A DNA stretch of 64,000 nucleotides from assembly GCF_020880695.1 (NCBI RefSeq), contig NZ_JAJIWO010000002.1, positions 762,885 to 826,884 of the forward strand. The letters run 5' to 3'. Below are positions 9,031 through 17,881 of this stretch, in pieces (positions within the stretch are counted from its first letter, which is position 1; each line of letters begins with the position of its first letter). The position numbers were made by a program, and so were the translations under genes. Below the pieces are notes generated by a model. That model worked only from the letters and a program-made list of their open reading frames with translations. It made no database searches and was not told the DNA's origin. Source of the stretch: Mucilaginibacter sp. UR6-11. GTDB taxonomy: Bacteria; Bacteroidota; Bacteroidia; Sphingobacteriales; Sphingobacteriaceae.

Positions 9031-9623
9031 GGATATTTGCGGTGTTAATAATAGGGTTGCTGTTTTTTTCGGCCTGTGGCGGCAGCAATGACTATTCGCC
9101 GAAACCGCGCGGATATTTCAGGATAGTGCTGCCCAAAAAAGAATATCGCGAATTTGTATCCAACTATCCGTTTACGTTTAAATATCCGGTATACGCTGTT
9201 ATTGAAAAAGATACGCAAACCCGCATAGCACCAAAGCTGGTAAGTATGACCAACCTGCTAAATATGCAGTTTAAACAGCTTAACGGCACTTTGCACCTGA
9301 GCTATGAAACCATTACCTCAAAAAAGGTATTTGACGAACTGGTTGAAGATGCCCATAAACTGGCATTTAAAAATACTGTTAAGGCAACCGATATTGACCA
9401 GGGGAATATCAGTATACCGGCACATAAGGTTTATGGTATTTATTATACCATCGGCGGCAATGCCGCATCATCAGTGCAGTTTTTTTTAACGGATAGCGTG
9501 AAAAACTATATGCGTGGCGCATTGTATTTTAATACCGAGCCACGGCTTGATTCTATCCAGCCTGTTCTTAATTTTGTTAAGCAGGATATTAATATGATGA
9601 TAAGCAGCTTTAAGTGGAAGTAA
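9027..9623 (+). CDS. gldD: Gliding motility lipoprotein GldD
   Basis: Lipoprotein required for gliding and linked to type IX secretion in Bacteroidota. The ATG at 9027 overlaps the aroE stop by four bases and gives MRIFAVLIIGLLFFSAC with the lipobox Cys at 17 (198 aa); a start 33 bases upstream would place charged residues before the signal. The sequence PKPRGYFRIVLPKKEY after the signal is characteristic of GldD. No other gld gene is adjacent, so its partners lie elsewhere. Confidence 0.92.
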   Translation: MRIFAVLIIGLLFFSACGGSNDYSPKPRGYFRIVLPKKEYREFVSNYPFTFKYPVYAVIEKDTQTRIAPKLVSMTNLLNMQFKQLNGTLHLSYETITSKKVFDELVEDAHKLAFKNTVKATDIDQGNISIPAHKVYGIYYTIGGNAASSVQFFLTDSVKNYMRGALYFNTEPRLDSIQPVLNFVKQDINMMISSFKWK

Positions 9624-9631
9624 GGGAACTA

Positions 9632-9730
9632 TCGGATTTCGGAATTGCAATTTCGGAACCAGATAATTCTATAAATTAAATTATTAATCCGGCGGCGATA
9701 AATCCGAAATCGAACATCGAAATCCGAAAT
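9632..9730. repeat. Word-repeat inverted element (atttcgga family)
   Basis: Copies of the word ggatttcgga on the left (9632-9657) face tccgaaatcgaacatcgaaat on the right (9703-9730). A related word recurs at 24838-24915 and 60527-60560, so here the same word is used at three loci. Confidence 0.7.
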
Positions 9731-9735
9731 ACAAC

Positions 9736-10374
9736 ATGTCTTCAGTAAAAGCATTCCTTAATAACCCGTTCCAGGAAAACACTTATATTTTATATGATGA
9801 AACCGGCGAATGTGCCATCATAGATCCCGGCATGGATAACTCGGCCGAGCAAAACGTGGTGGTTAACTTCATTAAAAATAATAACCTTAAACCGGTATTG
9901 TTGCTTAACACCCATTGCCATATAGACCATGTGCTGGGCAATAAGTTTGTGTTTGACATGTATGGCTTAAAGCCCCGGTTTAACAGGGGTGAGCTGCCGG
10001 TGCTTGAGGCGGTTGTTGGTTATGCCCCGCAATATGGCTTCAGGTATGACCCGTCGCCGATACCCGAGGTTTTTTTAGGCGAAACCGGTGCGGTAAACTT
10101 TGGTAATACTACCTTGAAATTAATCTATGCCCCCGGCCATTCGCCCGCGCATTTATGCTTTCATGACGAAGATGCAAACCTGGTAATAGGCGGCGATGTA
10201 TTATTTAGAGGAAGTATTGGCCGTACAGACCTGCCCGGCGGCGACTTTCAGCAACTGATAGGTAACATCGAGCAAAAATTACTGACGCTTCCTGACGACT
10301 GTACTATTTACCCGGGCCATGGCCCCGAAACTACTATTGGTTTTGAAAAGCTGCATAATCCTTTTTTAGTGTAG
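9736..10374 (+). CDS. MBL-fold metallo-hydrolase (glyoxalase II-like)
   Basis: Cytoplasmic metallo-beta-lactamase-fold hydrolase of 212 aa, closest in look to the YcbL/hydroxyacylglutathione hydrolase-like group. Metal ligands are in THCHIDH (near 61-67), GHSPAHLC, GGDVLF and PGHGPET at the C-terminus. The dedicated glutathione-binding C-terminal domain of true glyoxalase II is absent. The thioester substrate is not deducible. Confidence 0.92.
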   Translation: MSSVKAFLNNPFQENTYILYDETGECAIIDPGMDNSAEQNVVVNFIKNNNLKPVLLLNTHCHIDHVLGNKFVFDMYGLKPRFNRGELPVLEAVVGYAPQYGFRYDPSPIPEVFLGETGAVNFGNTTLKLIYAPGHSPAHLCFHDEDANLVIGGDVLFRGSIGRTDLPGGDFQQLIGNIEQKLLTLPDDCTIYPGHGPETTIGFEKLHNPFLV

Positions 10375-10382
10375 TCGGGAGG

Positions 10383-10459
10383 TACGTTAACGTTATGCGT
10401 TTTACGTACTTTTGCATCAACAAACGAAAAACTTACCACGTAAACGTATAACGTAATTG
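10383..10459. repeat. Word-repeat inverted element (acgtta family) with promoter
   Basis: The left arm (10383-10408) is made of tacgtt/gcgttttacgta words; the right arm (10438-10456) holds acgtaaacgtataacgta. A perfect -7 box TACTTTTG (10407-10414) sits in the loop, 42 bases before the TTG start of the next gene. Confidence 0.65.
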
Positions 10460-11683
10460 AATACTTCCATCTACATAGCCAAACGGTATCTGGTATCAAG
10501 CAAAAAAATGCATGCTATCAATATTATATCCGGCATATCCATGATGGGGATACTGATTGGTACGGCTGCGTTAATCATCCTGCTGTCCGTATTTAACGGG
10601 TTAGAGAAAGTTATTGTGTCGTTAAACAGCAACTTTGCTCCCGAACTGCGTATTGCAGCCCGCCTCGGAAAAACTTTTAATCCTAATACTGCATACTTTA
10701 AATCAATACACCATGATTCCAGGCTGTTCTCTTATACCGAGGTCTTGGAGGACAAGGTAGTGATCCAATATGGCGACAAAACTTTTATCGGCCGCATAAA
10801 AGGTGTTAGCGAAGAGTTTTTAAAAAATACCCGGCTTGACAGCACTATACTTGATGGCTCGTTTACATTACAAAGCAATAACAGCCCAATGGCAGTGCTG
10901 GGGGTTATAGTACACAATAATCTGGGTATTAATATAAACAGTTTAAAGCCATTACAGATCTACTCGCCCAAGCGTGATAATGCTATTTCCATCAATCCTG
11001 AGGACGAATTTACTGCGCGCAGCATTTACCCGTCGGGCGTTTTCTCTATACAGCAGGAATCGGATGATTTTGTGATCGTGCCCATTGAGTTTACCCGTGA
11101 TCTGTTTAACCAGCCCGCCGAGGTTTCATCTATCGATCTGAATTATAAAAAAGGAACTGACCTGGCATCTGTAGAAACAGAACTGCAGCAAAAATTAGGT
11201 GAGGGGTATACCGTAAAGAACCGCCGCGAGCAGGACACCACCTTATACAAAACACTTAACTACGAGAGGTGGGCCGTGTTTATGATACTTGCCTTTGTAG
11301 TAATTATAGCGGCATTTAATATCGTCGGATCATTAACTATTCTGGTTATTGATAAACGCAAGGACATTGCTATTTTAACCAGCCTGGGCGGCAACAGGCG
11401 ATTGATTCAGGGCATATTCTTTTTTGAGGGGCTGATGATTTCATTGATAGGCTGCTTTATTGGCATTGTGCTTGGTTTCATATTTTGTATATTGCAGCAA
11501 CGTTATGGCATGATACAGGTTGATGGTAAAATAAACGTGCCTAACAACGCCTACCCGATAGATATAAAACTGACTGACTTTGGCCTGGTATTTTTCACGG
11601 TACTGGTTATCTCGGTCATAGCCTCGGGCATCAGTGCCAGATTAAGCATAAAAGGATTGGATGATATCAAACAGGATTTATAA
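10457..11683 (+). CDS. LolC/LolE-type ABC transporter permease
   Basis: Inner-membrane permease of the FtsX/MacB superfamily (408 aa). It has the expected order: one N-terminal transmembrane helix (IISGISMMGILIGTAALIIL, about 22-45), a periplasmic MacB-type domain to about 270, then three helices (MILAFVVIIAAFNIVGSLTI, LMISLIGCFIGIVLGFIF, FGLVFFTVLVISVIASG). The start codon is TTG, giving MNTSIYIAKRYL, the standard family N-terminus. Probable role: with a LolD-like ATPase encoded elsewhere, extraction of lipoproteins from the inner membrane. Confidence 0.9.
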   Translation: MNTSIYIAKRYLVSSKKMHAINIISGISMMGILIGTAALIILLSVFNGLEKVIVSLNSNFAPELRIAARLGKTFNPNTAYFKSIHHDSRLFSYTEVLEDKVVIQYGDKTFIGRIKGVSEEFLKNTRLDSTILDGSFTLQSNNSPMAVLGVIVHNNLGININSLKPLQIYSPKRDNAISINPEDEFTARSIYPSGVFSIQQESDDFVIVPIEFTRDLFNQPAEVSSIDLNYKKGTDLASVETELQQKLGEGYTVKNRREQDTTLYKTLNYERWAVFMILAFVVIIAAFNIVGSLTILVIDKRKDIAILTSLGGNRRLIQGIFFFEGLMISLIGCFIGIVLGFIFCILQQRYGMIQVDGKINVPNNAYPIDIKLTDFGLVFFTVLVISVIASGISARLSIKGLDDIKQDL

Positions 11684-11688
11684 TTTTG
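11681..11688 (+). promoter_or_regulatory. -7 box overlapping a stop codon and 4 nt from the next start
   Basis: TAATTTTG begins on the TAA stop of the permease gene and ends four bases before the ATG at 11693. If functional it gives an essentially leaderless mRNA. Confidence 0.5.
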
Positions 11689-11692
11689 CCAT

Positions 11693-12070
11693 ATGCGTTT
11701 ATCAGGGATCTATATTGTTTTAGTGTTGTTGCTGATGATAGGTATGATGGCCTGTAAGCATAAAACGGATAAAGCCGGTGCGCCGCGTACCGAAGTATTT
11801 AAAGGCTTGTATAGCTTTGCTCCCGGAGCCAAAACATTTCAGCCCTGCGGATTACAAACCGAATATTGGGTTGCCGACAGCTGCGCTCAGTTAGAGCTTA
11901 AATATTCACAAACTATCCCTTTTGAACAAAAAGCCCGACCGGTATATATTGAGGTAGCGGGCGAAAAAATAAAATCAGCCGCGGGTAGTAACGGTGCCGC
12001 TTACGACAGCACGCTGGTAGTAAGAAAAGTAATAAAGCTAACTAAAGACATACCTGCCGGCTGCAAGTAA
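11693..12070 (+). CDS. Small lipoprotein, possibly NlpE C-terminal-like
   Basis: A 125-aa exported lipoprotein: signal peptide with lipobox GMMAC (Cys21). The mature part (FKGLYSFAPGAKTFQPCG, EYWVADS, LELKYSQ, PVYIEVAGE) resembles the OB-like C-terminal domain of the NlpE/copper-resistance family, including a Cys pair; this is a by-eye resemblance. It sits nine bases after the permease gene and may be read from it or from its own close promoter. Confidence 0.75.
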   Translation: MRLSGIYIVLVLLLMIGMMACKHKTDKAGAPRTEVFKGLYSFAPGAKTFQPCGLQTEYWVADSCAQLELKYSQTIPFEQKARPVYIEVAGEKIKSAAGSNGAAYDSTLVVRKVIKLTKDIPAGCK

Positions 12071-12140
12071 ATTTTTAGCACTATATTGTTCATATTAAAA
12101 ATCAAACTCAATTGCCTGTTTGGCGTTAATTAAATTAATT

Positions 12141-12512
12141 ATGGAATCAAAACGTCAACAAAAATTTGCCGGAGTAATTCAGGAAGATCTCGCCGCTATA
12201 TTTCAGCGCGAAGGGATGAATTATTTACCTAATACAATGGTTACCATAACCAAAGTAAGGGTTACACCCGACCTGGCAATAGCAAGGGTGTTTTTAAGTT
12301 TTTTTAATAACACCAACACAGCGTTGGCGTTGCAAACCATAAAACTGCACGCGTCAGAAATCAGGTATAAGCTTGGCGGGCGTATAAAGGACCAGGTAAG
12401 GGTAATACCTCAGCTGGAGTTTTTTATTGACGATACCAGCGAGTATGTTGATCGGATGGAGAAGATTTTTGATAAGATCCATCGCGAAGAAAAACAACCC
12501 GATACGGAATAA
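12141..12512 (+). CDS. rbfA: 30S ribosome-binding factor A
   Basis: KH-type RNA-binding protein for 30S maturation and cold adaptation (123 aa). Characteristic segments are SKRQQKFAGVIQEDLAAIF at the N-terminus, VTKVRVTPDLAIARVFLS and RVIPQLEFFIDDTSEYVDRMEKI. An in-frame TTG 21 bases upstream exists, but ATG 12141 gives the normal RbfA start. It is followed after 21 bases by the M23 peptidase gene. Confidence 0.96.
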   Translation: MESKRQQKFAGVIQEDLAAIFQREGMNYLPNTMVTITKVRVTPDLAIARVFLSFFNNTNTALALQTIKLHASEIRYKLGGRIKDQVRVIPQLEFFIDDTSEYVDRMEKIFDKIHREEKQPDTE

Positions 12513-12533
12513 CCTCAAAGAGAGAAGTTTAAT

Positions 12534-13229
12534 ATGGATGCATCTGCAACGCTGGCTGCATATATCAGGGCACATCCCTATGCTATTGGCAAAGTAGTTG
12601 ATTTTAATGCCGAAACCGATAAACTGCATAAGTTTAATTTAACGGCTTCTAATATTGATTTGGACCATAATGTTGTTTGGGATACGGTTAAGTTTAGCAA
12701 TTGGATAAACGCGAAGCTTAAGGCATCCAACAGCCGTTATGGCATAGGCGGATATATGGAGCACCGCACGCTATACGCCCGCAGCCCGTTGTTTGACACC
12801 GGCGATGAGCCCCGTCGCCTGCACCTGGGCATTGATATTTGGGCGCCGGCGGGCACACCTGTATATTCGCCCTTAGCCGGATGTATTCATAGCTTCCGGA
12901 ACAATAATAATTTTGGCGATTACGGGCCCACTATTATTCTGCAACATGAGTTGGACGGGTTAGTGCTTTATAGCCTCTACGGACATTTAAACCGTAAAAG
13001 CCTGTTGAGTTTAAAGATAGGGCAGGCCATAAATAAAAATCAAAAAATTGGAGAACTTGGTAACCTGGAAGATAATGGCGGCTGGCCCCCGCACCTGCAT
13101 TTTCAATTAATGTTTGATATGGAAGGCCATACCGGCGATTATCCCGGTGTGGCTCGTTTTTCTGAAAAAGCCCGGTACCTCAAAAACATCCCCAACCCTA
13201 ACTTAATATTAAGGTTCCCAAAAATCTGA
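12534..13229 (+). CDS. M23 family metallopeptidase (LytM domain)
   Basis: A 231-aa protein with a complete LytM/M23 zinc site: HLGIDIWAPAGTPV (H and D ligands) and GWPPHLHFQ (catalytic HxH). M23 enzymes cut peptidoglycan cross-bridges. The N-terminus (MDASATLAAYIRAHPYAI) shows no signal peptide or membrane helix, which is odd for a cell-wall enzyme; it may be exported by another route or act on a different substrate. It is immediately upstream of tsaE (2-base gap) in the same direction. Confidence 0.88.
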   Translation: MDASATLAAYIRAHPYAIGKVVDFNAETDKLHKFNLTASNIDLDHNVVWDTVKFSNWINAKLKASNSRYGIGGYMEHRTLYARSPLFDTGDEPRRLHLGIDIWAPAGTPVYSPLAGCIHSFRNNNNFGDYGPTIILQHELDGLVLYSLYGHLNRKSLLSLKIGQAINKNQKIGELGNLEDNGGWPPHLHFQLMFDMEGHTGDYPGVARFSEKARYLKNIPNPNLILRFPKI

Positions 13230-13231
13230 AT

Positions 13232-13648
13232 ATGATATTAACCGCAAAAAAACTTTCAGATCTTTCTGATATCGCATCGCAGCTTATAGCCAATGCAGGC
13301 GACAATCGCATATTTTTATTCAGGGGCGATATGGGTGCCGGCAAAACAACATTCATCAAATCGCTTTGCGAAGCACTGGGTGTAAAAGAACCCGTTACCA
13401 GCCCGACGTTTGCGATAGTGAATGAATATCAGGGTACCAACGCCCGCATTTATCATTTTGATTTTTATCGGCTAAAAAACCAAACTGAGGCTTTGGACAT
13501 GGGCGCCGAAGAGTATTTTTACTCGGGTAATTACTGTTTTATTGAATGGCCGGAGAAGATCCCGGATATGTTGCCTCTGCATTATATCAGCGTAAGCCTA
13601 AAGGTTTTAAATGACGATAGCAGGGAAATAACTATTGGGAAAATTTGA
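13232..13648 (+). CDS. tsaE: tRNA threonylcarbamoyladenosine ATPase TsaE
   Basis: Small P-loop ATPase (138 aa) of the TsaBDE complex making t6A37 in tRNA. The Walker A motif is GDMGAGKTTFIK; further motifs are SPTFAIVNEY, YHFDFYRL and FIEWPEKI. It lies between the M23 peptidase and ald; adjacency of tsaE and ald recurs in Bacteroidota by my recollection. Confidence 0.95.
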   Translation: MILTAKKLSDLSDIASQLIANAGDNRIFLFRGDMGAGKTTFIKSLCEALGVKEPVTSPTFAIVNEYQGTNARIYHFDFYRLKNQTEALDMGAEEYFYSGNYCFIEWPEKIPDMLPLHYISVSLKVLNDDSREITIGKI

Positions 13649-13686
13649 TGGAATTTTCTTACCTTCATCATCCATAAAAATACAGT

Positions 13687-14913
13687 ATGAGTTCAGGGAA
13701 ATACAGTGGGTTTTCAGATATTGCCAAACAGGCGATGATGCAGCCCCAGGAGTCGATGCTCGAGGTTAAGAACAAAAAGAACAAACTTTTTATTGGCATC
13801 CCAAAGGAAGTTTCTTTCCAGGAGAACCGGGTACCCTTAACTCCCCTGTCTGTGGCTTTGCTCGTTAACAACGGTCATGAAGTAATGCTGGAGAGTAACG
13901 CCGGCAAAGCGGCCAAGTTTTTAGATAAAGATTATGCAGAGCAGGGCGCTCAGATTGTATTTGACACCAAACAGCTTTACGAGGCTGATATCATTATTAA
14001 AATTGCCCCGCCTACGCTGGAGGAAATTGCGCTGATGAAACCTGGGCAGATCCTGATATCAGCTCTGCAGATATCTACCCTAAAGCCCGAATGCCTGCGT
14101 GCCATGCTTAAAAAACAAATAACTGCTTTGTGTTTTGAGCATTTGCGTGATGAGGGCAACTCATTAAGTGTGGTACGCGCCATGAGCGAAATAGTAGGCG
14201 CTACCTCTATACTGATAGCCGCCGAATACCTAAGCAATGTTTTTGACGGTAAAGGCTTAATGCTGGGCGGTATAACCGGCGTGCCACCAACAGAAATTGT
14301 AATATTGGGTGCAGGCACCGTAGGAGAATATGCCGCGCGTACGGCCATATCATTAGGTGCCGAAGTGAAAGTTTTTGATCCGTCTATTTATAAATTGCGC
14401 CGCCTGCAAAATAACATAGGGGCCAGAGTTTTTACATCCGTTGTGCAGCCTATTGTTTTGGAGAAAGCCATAACTACCTGCGATGTTGCCATAGGCGCCA
14501 TGCGTGCCGAAGACGGCCGCAGTCCGTGCCTGGTAACTGAAACTACGGTAAGCAAGATGAAGCCAAACTCGGTAATTATTGATGTAAGTATTGACCAGGG
14601 CGGCTGTTTTGAAACCTCGGAGATCACCAACCATACGCATCCGGTATTCCGTAAATATGATGTTATACACTATTGCGTACCAAACATTGCGTCGCGTGTT
14701 GCGCGTACCGCTACTTATGCGCTTACCAATATTTTTGCGCCGATATTGTTAGAGATTGGCGAACAGGGAGGTATTAAGAATGTCATCTGGCAAAAATCGG
14801 GCATCCGCGATGCGGTTTATATTTACCAGGGCCACCTAACCAATAAACATATTGCCGAACGTTTCTCCCTGCCAAGCAAAGACCTTGACCTGTTAATTGT
14901 TTCACAACATTAA
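13687..14913 (+). CDS. ald: Alanine dehydrogenase
   Basis: NAD-dependent oxidative deamination of L-alanine to pyruvate and ammonium. A 408-aa protein with a Bacteroidota-type N-terminal extension (about 35 residues, low similarity to other phyla) before the catalytic start IGIPKEVSFQENRVPLTP. The NAD-binding loop is ILGAGTVGEYAAR; VIDVSIDQGGCFETS carries the active-site region. No regulator is adjacent. Confidence 0.94.
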   Translation: MSSGKYSGFSDIAKQAMMQPQESMLEVKNKKNKLFIGIPKEVSFQENRVPLTPLSVALLVNNGHEVMLESNAGKAAKFLDKDYAEQGAQIVFDTKQLYEADIIIKIAPPTLEEIALMKPGQILISALQISTLKPECLRAMLKKQITALCFEHLRDEGNSLSVVRAMSEIVGATSILIAAEYLSNVFDGKGLMLGGITGVPPTEIVILGAGTVGEYAARTAISLGAEVKVFDPSIYKLRRLQNNIGARVFTSVVQPIVLEKAITTCDVAIGAMRAEDGRSPCLVTETTVSKMKPNSVIIDVSIDQGGCFETSEITNHTHPVFRKYDVIHYCVPNIASRVARTATYALTNIFAPILLEIGEQGGIKNVIWQKSGIRDAVYIYQGHLTNKHIAERFSLPSKDLDLLIVSQH

Positions 14914-15094
14914 GGATAGCTTCCTGTTTCCTGATTTTACGCCTTGTTGTGTTTAATAACAACACACATGATATTGTTTTATGCAAAGGCATTAAAATTG
15001 CTAGGTAGAAACCGGAAAAGTATAGCTAAAGGTCGTCAAGGTAAATTAGTTTTTCAGGACGAAATGCGTTAGTTATTAAACCGTACATTACAAA

Positions 15095-15102
15095 TATATT
15101 TG
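15095..15102 (+). promoter_or_regulatory. -7 box close to the BrkB gene start
   Basis: TATATTTG, perfect consensus, ending eight bases before the ATG at 15111. Confidence 0.5.
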
Positions 15103-15110
15103 ATTTTAGA

Positions 15111-16100
15111 ATGAGAATTTTCAGAAAAGCATACCTCAAAAAAATTTGGAAAATCTTAGTAGCCACCTTTAGCGGCTTTATTGATGATAACGGCCTAAAA
15201 TTAAGTGCCTCGCTGGCTTATTATACCGTTTTTTCGCTAGCGCCGCTTTTAATATTGATAATATCATTGGCCGGCCTTTTTTTTGGTAATGATGCTGCAA
15301 CCAACCGGTTGTATCCTCAAATCGCGCAGTATGTGGGCTCGCAGGCCGCTTTGCAAATACAATCGATGTTAAAAAGCCTTGCATTTTCGGGCAAATCCGG
15401 AACGGCGGTTGTAATTGGTGTGGTAACACTAATGATAGGCGCGAGCAGCATTTTTGTAGAAATTCAGGATTCAATAAATATAATCTGGAGGGTTAAGGCT
15501 AAACCCAAAAAAGGATGGCTTAAACTAATTCAAAACAGATTTTTATCATTCTCACTTATAGCCAGTTTAGGTTTCCTGCTACTGGTTTCACTGGTGATTA
15601 ATTTTTTAATGGATGCTTTAAGTAAAAAACTGGTTCATTTTTTACCCTATATAACCAATCTGCTTATTAAAGGCATTAACCTGGGCATCACCCTGATTGT
15701 AATATCCACCTTGTTCGCCATAATATTTAAAGTATTACCCGATGTTAAAATAAGGTGGAGAGATGTGCGTATAGGCGCAGTTTTCACAGCTATGTTGTTT
15801 ATGCTGGGTCAGTATGGCATTAGTTTGTACCTGCAATATACAGCGCAAAATTCGGCATACGGCGCTGCCGGCTCTATTATTTTGCTGCTGCTGTGGATCT
15901 ATTACACGGCAGCTATACTGTATATCGGTGCAGAATTTACAGAGGTTTATGCCGAAGCGATCGGCTGCAAAATTGAGCCCGCAGAGTATGCTGTACATGT
16001 TATCCAAACCGAAGTAGAGCACACCGTTAAAACACTTCCGCCGCAAAACCCTGAACTTAAAGGCGAACTTAAACAACCCGAAGAACCTAAAAAGACTTAA
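15111..16100 (+). CDS. YihY/BrkB family integral membrane protein
   Basis: A 329-aa inner-membrane protein of the YihY/BrkB (formerly RNase BN) family. It starts with the family motif DDNGLKLSASLAYYTVFSLAPLLILI, shows about six transmembrane helices, and ends with SAYGAAGSIILLLLWIYYTAAILYIGAEFTEVYAE, then a charged cytoplasmic tail rich in Glu, Lys and Pro. Function is uncertain; some members affect transport or surface properties. Confidence 0.92.
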   Translation: MRIFRKAYLKKIWKILVATFSGFIDDNGLKLSASLAYYTVFSLAPLLILIISLAGLFFGNDAATNRLYPQIAQYVGSQAALQIQSMLKSLAFSGKSGTAVVIGVVTLMIGASSIFVEIQDSINIIWRVKAKPKKGWLKLIQNRFLSFSLIASLGFLLLVSLVINFLMDALSKKLVHFLPYITNLLIKGINLGITLIVISTLFAIIFKVLPDVKIRWRDVRIGAVFTAMLFMLGQYGISLYLQYTAQNSAYGAAGSIILLLLWIYYTAAILYIGAEFTEVYAEAIGCKIEPAEYAVHVIQTEVEHTVKTLPPQNPELKGELKQPEEPKKT

Positions 16101-16117
16101 TTAATGCGGATAAATTA

Positions 16118-17401
16118 TTGCTTATTAGCCGTAATAATTTATTAATTTTAGTGTCCAATTATAAGAATTTGCTGCTTCAGTTAAATTATATCAGGCGTTT
16201 TCGCACTTTCTTGACAGGTATATCATGCTTTATTTGCTTAACGGCTACTGCGCAATCCTTTAGCCTTAAAAATTCCGGGAGTACAGAAACAATACCTTTT
16301 GAATTGGTACGTAACCTGATTGTAATAAAGCTGAAGATCAATAATCAGGGCCCCTATAATTTTGTTTTGGATACAGGCGTTGGTTATATGCTTATAACGG
16401 AACCGTCCCTGGTAGACTCCATAAAAATTGAAAGCAAGCATACCGTTACCATTCATGGTTTTGGCGAAGGGGGAGACTTTGAAGCTTACATAACCAATCC
16501 GTTAAAAATTGATATTAACGGAGTGACCGGCAATAATGTAAGCGCCGCGATTTTTAAAAAAGATAATCTTGGCTTGTCGGCCTACGCCGGTAAAACTATT
16601 CATGGATTAATAGGGTACGAGTTTTTTAGTCGCCTTGCAGTTAAAATAAATTTCTCAGATAGCACACTAACCGTATCAGATCCTTTGGACATGCGTTATT
16701 ACAAACGCGGCGCAAAAATCCCCATAACTATTGAAGACAGAAAACCCTACCTCAATACCAAAGTTACATTTGCTAACGGTACCGAAAAGCAAAGTAAACT
16801 TATTATTGACCTAGGCGCGGGACATTTTATATCCATAGAGAACCTGGAGAATAAAAATACGCTTCAAAAAAAGGCCATTAGCGCTAATTTGGGCGTTGGT
16901 ATCAATGGTTTAATAAGCGGTACACTCAGCCGGATAAAACAGGTAGAACTGGGGAAATATAAAGTAAATGATGTAATAGCGGCATTTCCTGATAATGATA
17001 AAAATCCAAAGGCCATTGCGCGCGACGGAAATTTAGGTATAGGGCTGTTACGGAAATTTGATGTGATATTTGATTATCCGGACAACTTGCTTTATTTAAA
17101 ACCGGGTGCGGAATATAAAAAGCACGACGAGCATGACATGAGCGGATTAACCTATTATGTGTTTAGGGATGATTTTGTACACGTTATTGTAGACAAAATT
17201 GAACCCGGGTCGGCAGGAAGTGAAGCCGGGCTACAAAAAAACGATGAGATAGTAATGATCAATCTAAATCCGGCTGCTGAGATGTCGTTGCAACAAATCG
17301 ATGACCTTTTTAAATCAAGAAACGGGCGGTCATTTTTCTTGCTGATCTATCGCGATAAAAAATATCTCCCGATGCACTTAACTTTAAAACGACGAATTTA
17401 G
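16118..17401 (+). CDS. Exported retropepsin-like aspartyl protease with PDZ domain
   Basis: A protein of up to 427 aa: signal peptide (FRTFLTGISCFICLTATAQ), two halves that each carry an aspartyl-protease-like motif (VLDTGVGYML near 85 and IIDLGAGHFI near 235), then a C-terminal PDZ domain (VIVDKIEPGSAGSEAGLQKNDEIVMI). In the second half the classical D-T/S-G is DLG, so catalysis there is doubtful. The start is uncertain: TTG 16118 is the longest and GTG 16151 is an alternative; both precede the signal. Such predicted periplasmic proteases are common in Bacteroidota; the substrate is unknown. Confidence 0.85.
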   Translation: MLISRNNLLILVSNYKNLLLQLNYIRRFRTFLTGISCFICLTATAQSFSLKNSGSTETIPFELVRNLIVIKLKINNQGPYNFVLDTGVGYMLITEPSLVDSIKIESKHTVTIHGFGEGGDFEAYITNPLKIDINGVTGNNVSAAIFKKDNLGLSAYAGKTIHGLIGYEFFSRLAVKINFSDSTLTVSDPLDMRYYKRGAKIPITIEDRKPYLNTKVTFANGTEKQSKLIIDLGAGHFISIENLENKNTLQKKAISANLGVGINGLISGTLSRIKQVELGKYKVNDVIAAFPDNDKNPKAIARDGNLGIGLLRKFDVIFDYPDNLLYLKPGAEYKKHDEHDMSGLTYYVFRDDFVHVIVDKIEPGSAGSEAGLQKNDEIVMINLNPAAEMSLQQIDDLFKSRNGRSFFLLIYRDKKYLPMHLTLKRRI

Positions 17402-17405
17402 GGCA

Positions 17406-17675
17406 CTATTTTAGCTGGCTGATATTCTCAAAAAAGGCAGTCTGCAGATCTAAAAGCGACCGTACATTTACTTTTTCGCCATACATATCAAAGCATAAAA
17501 ATTTTGAATTGGTGATATCGCCATCCTTGTTCCGTTCAAAAAAGTTGAAGGTTTCAAAAAAATAATGATTGGTTGTAATCCTGTTTTTTTTGTTGGTTTG
17601 GGATGCGTTTAGTCTAAAACCGATAGAATCTATCCAGGTATGCACTTTTGTATGCAGGTTGCGTATATTATTCAT
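17406..17675 (-). CDS. Hypothetical protein, 89 aa
   Basis: Not recognised. A soluble, basic and aromatic sequence (HYFFETFNFFERNKDGDI, KFLCFDMYGEKVNVRSLLDL) with plausible alternating secondary structure. It is convergent with the retropepsin gene, the stops being four bases apart. The composition looks coding and no overlapping frame explains it, so it is probably a real small gene; no signal or membrane segment. Confidence 0.55.
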   Translation of the reverse strand: MNNIRNLHTKVHTWIDSIGFRLNASQTNKKNRITTNHYFFETFNFFERNKDGDITNSKFLCFDMYGEKVNVRSLLDLQTAFFENISQLK

Positions 17676-17881
17676 AGGTTAAATATTTAATAGTTCAACG
17701 AAATAAATAGTGATAAGTTTTAACTGTTTCGTTCGTATTTATAAACAGTTGTTAACTAAAGCTAAAATCGTGCCGGATAATTTAATATGGCTAAATAAAA
17801 TATTTTATTATCCTGTGGGTAATTGAAACCAAAATGATTATTGTTGCGTAAAATGTCTCGTTACCTTAGACAATTAGCAGT

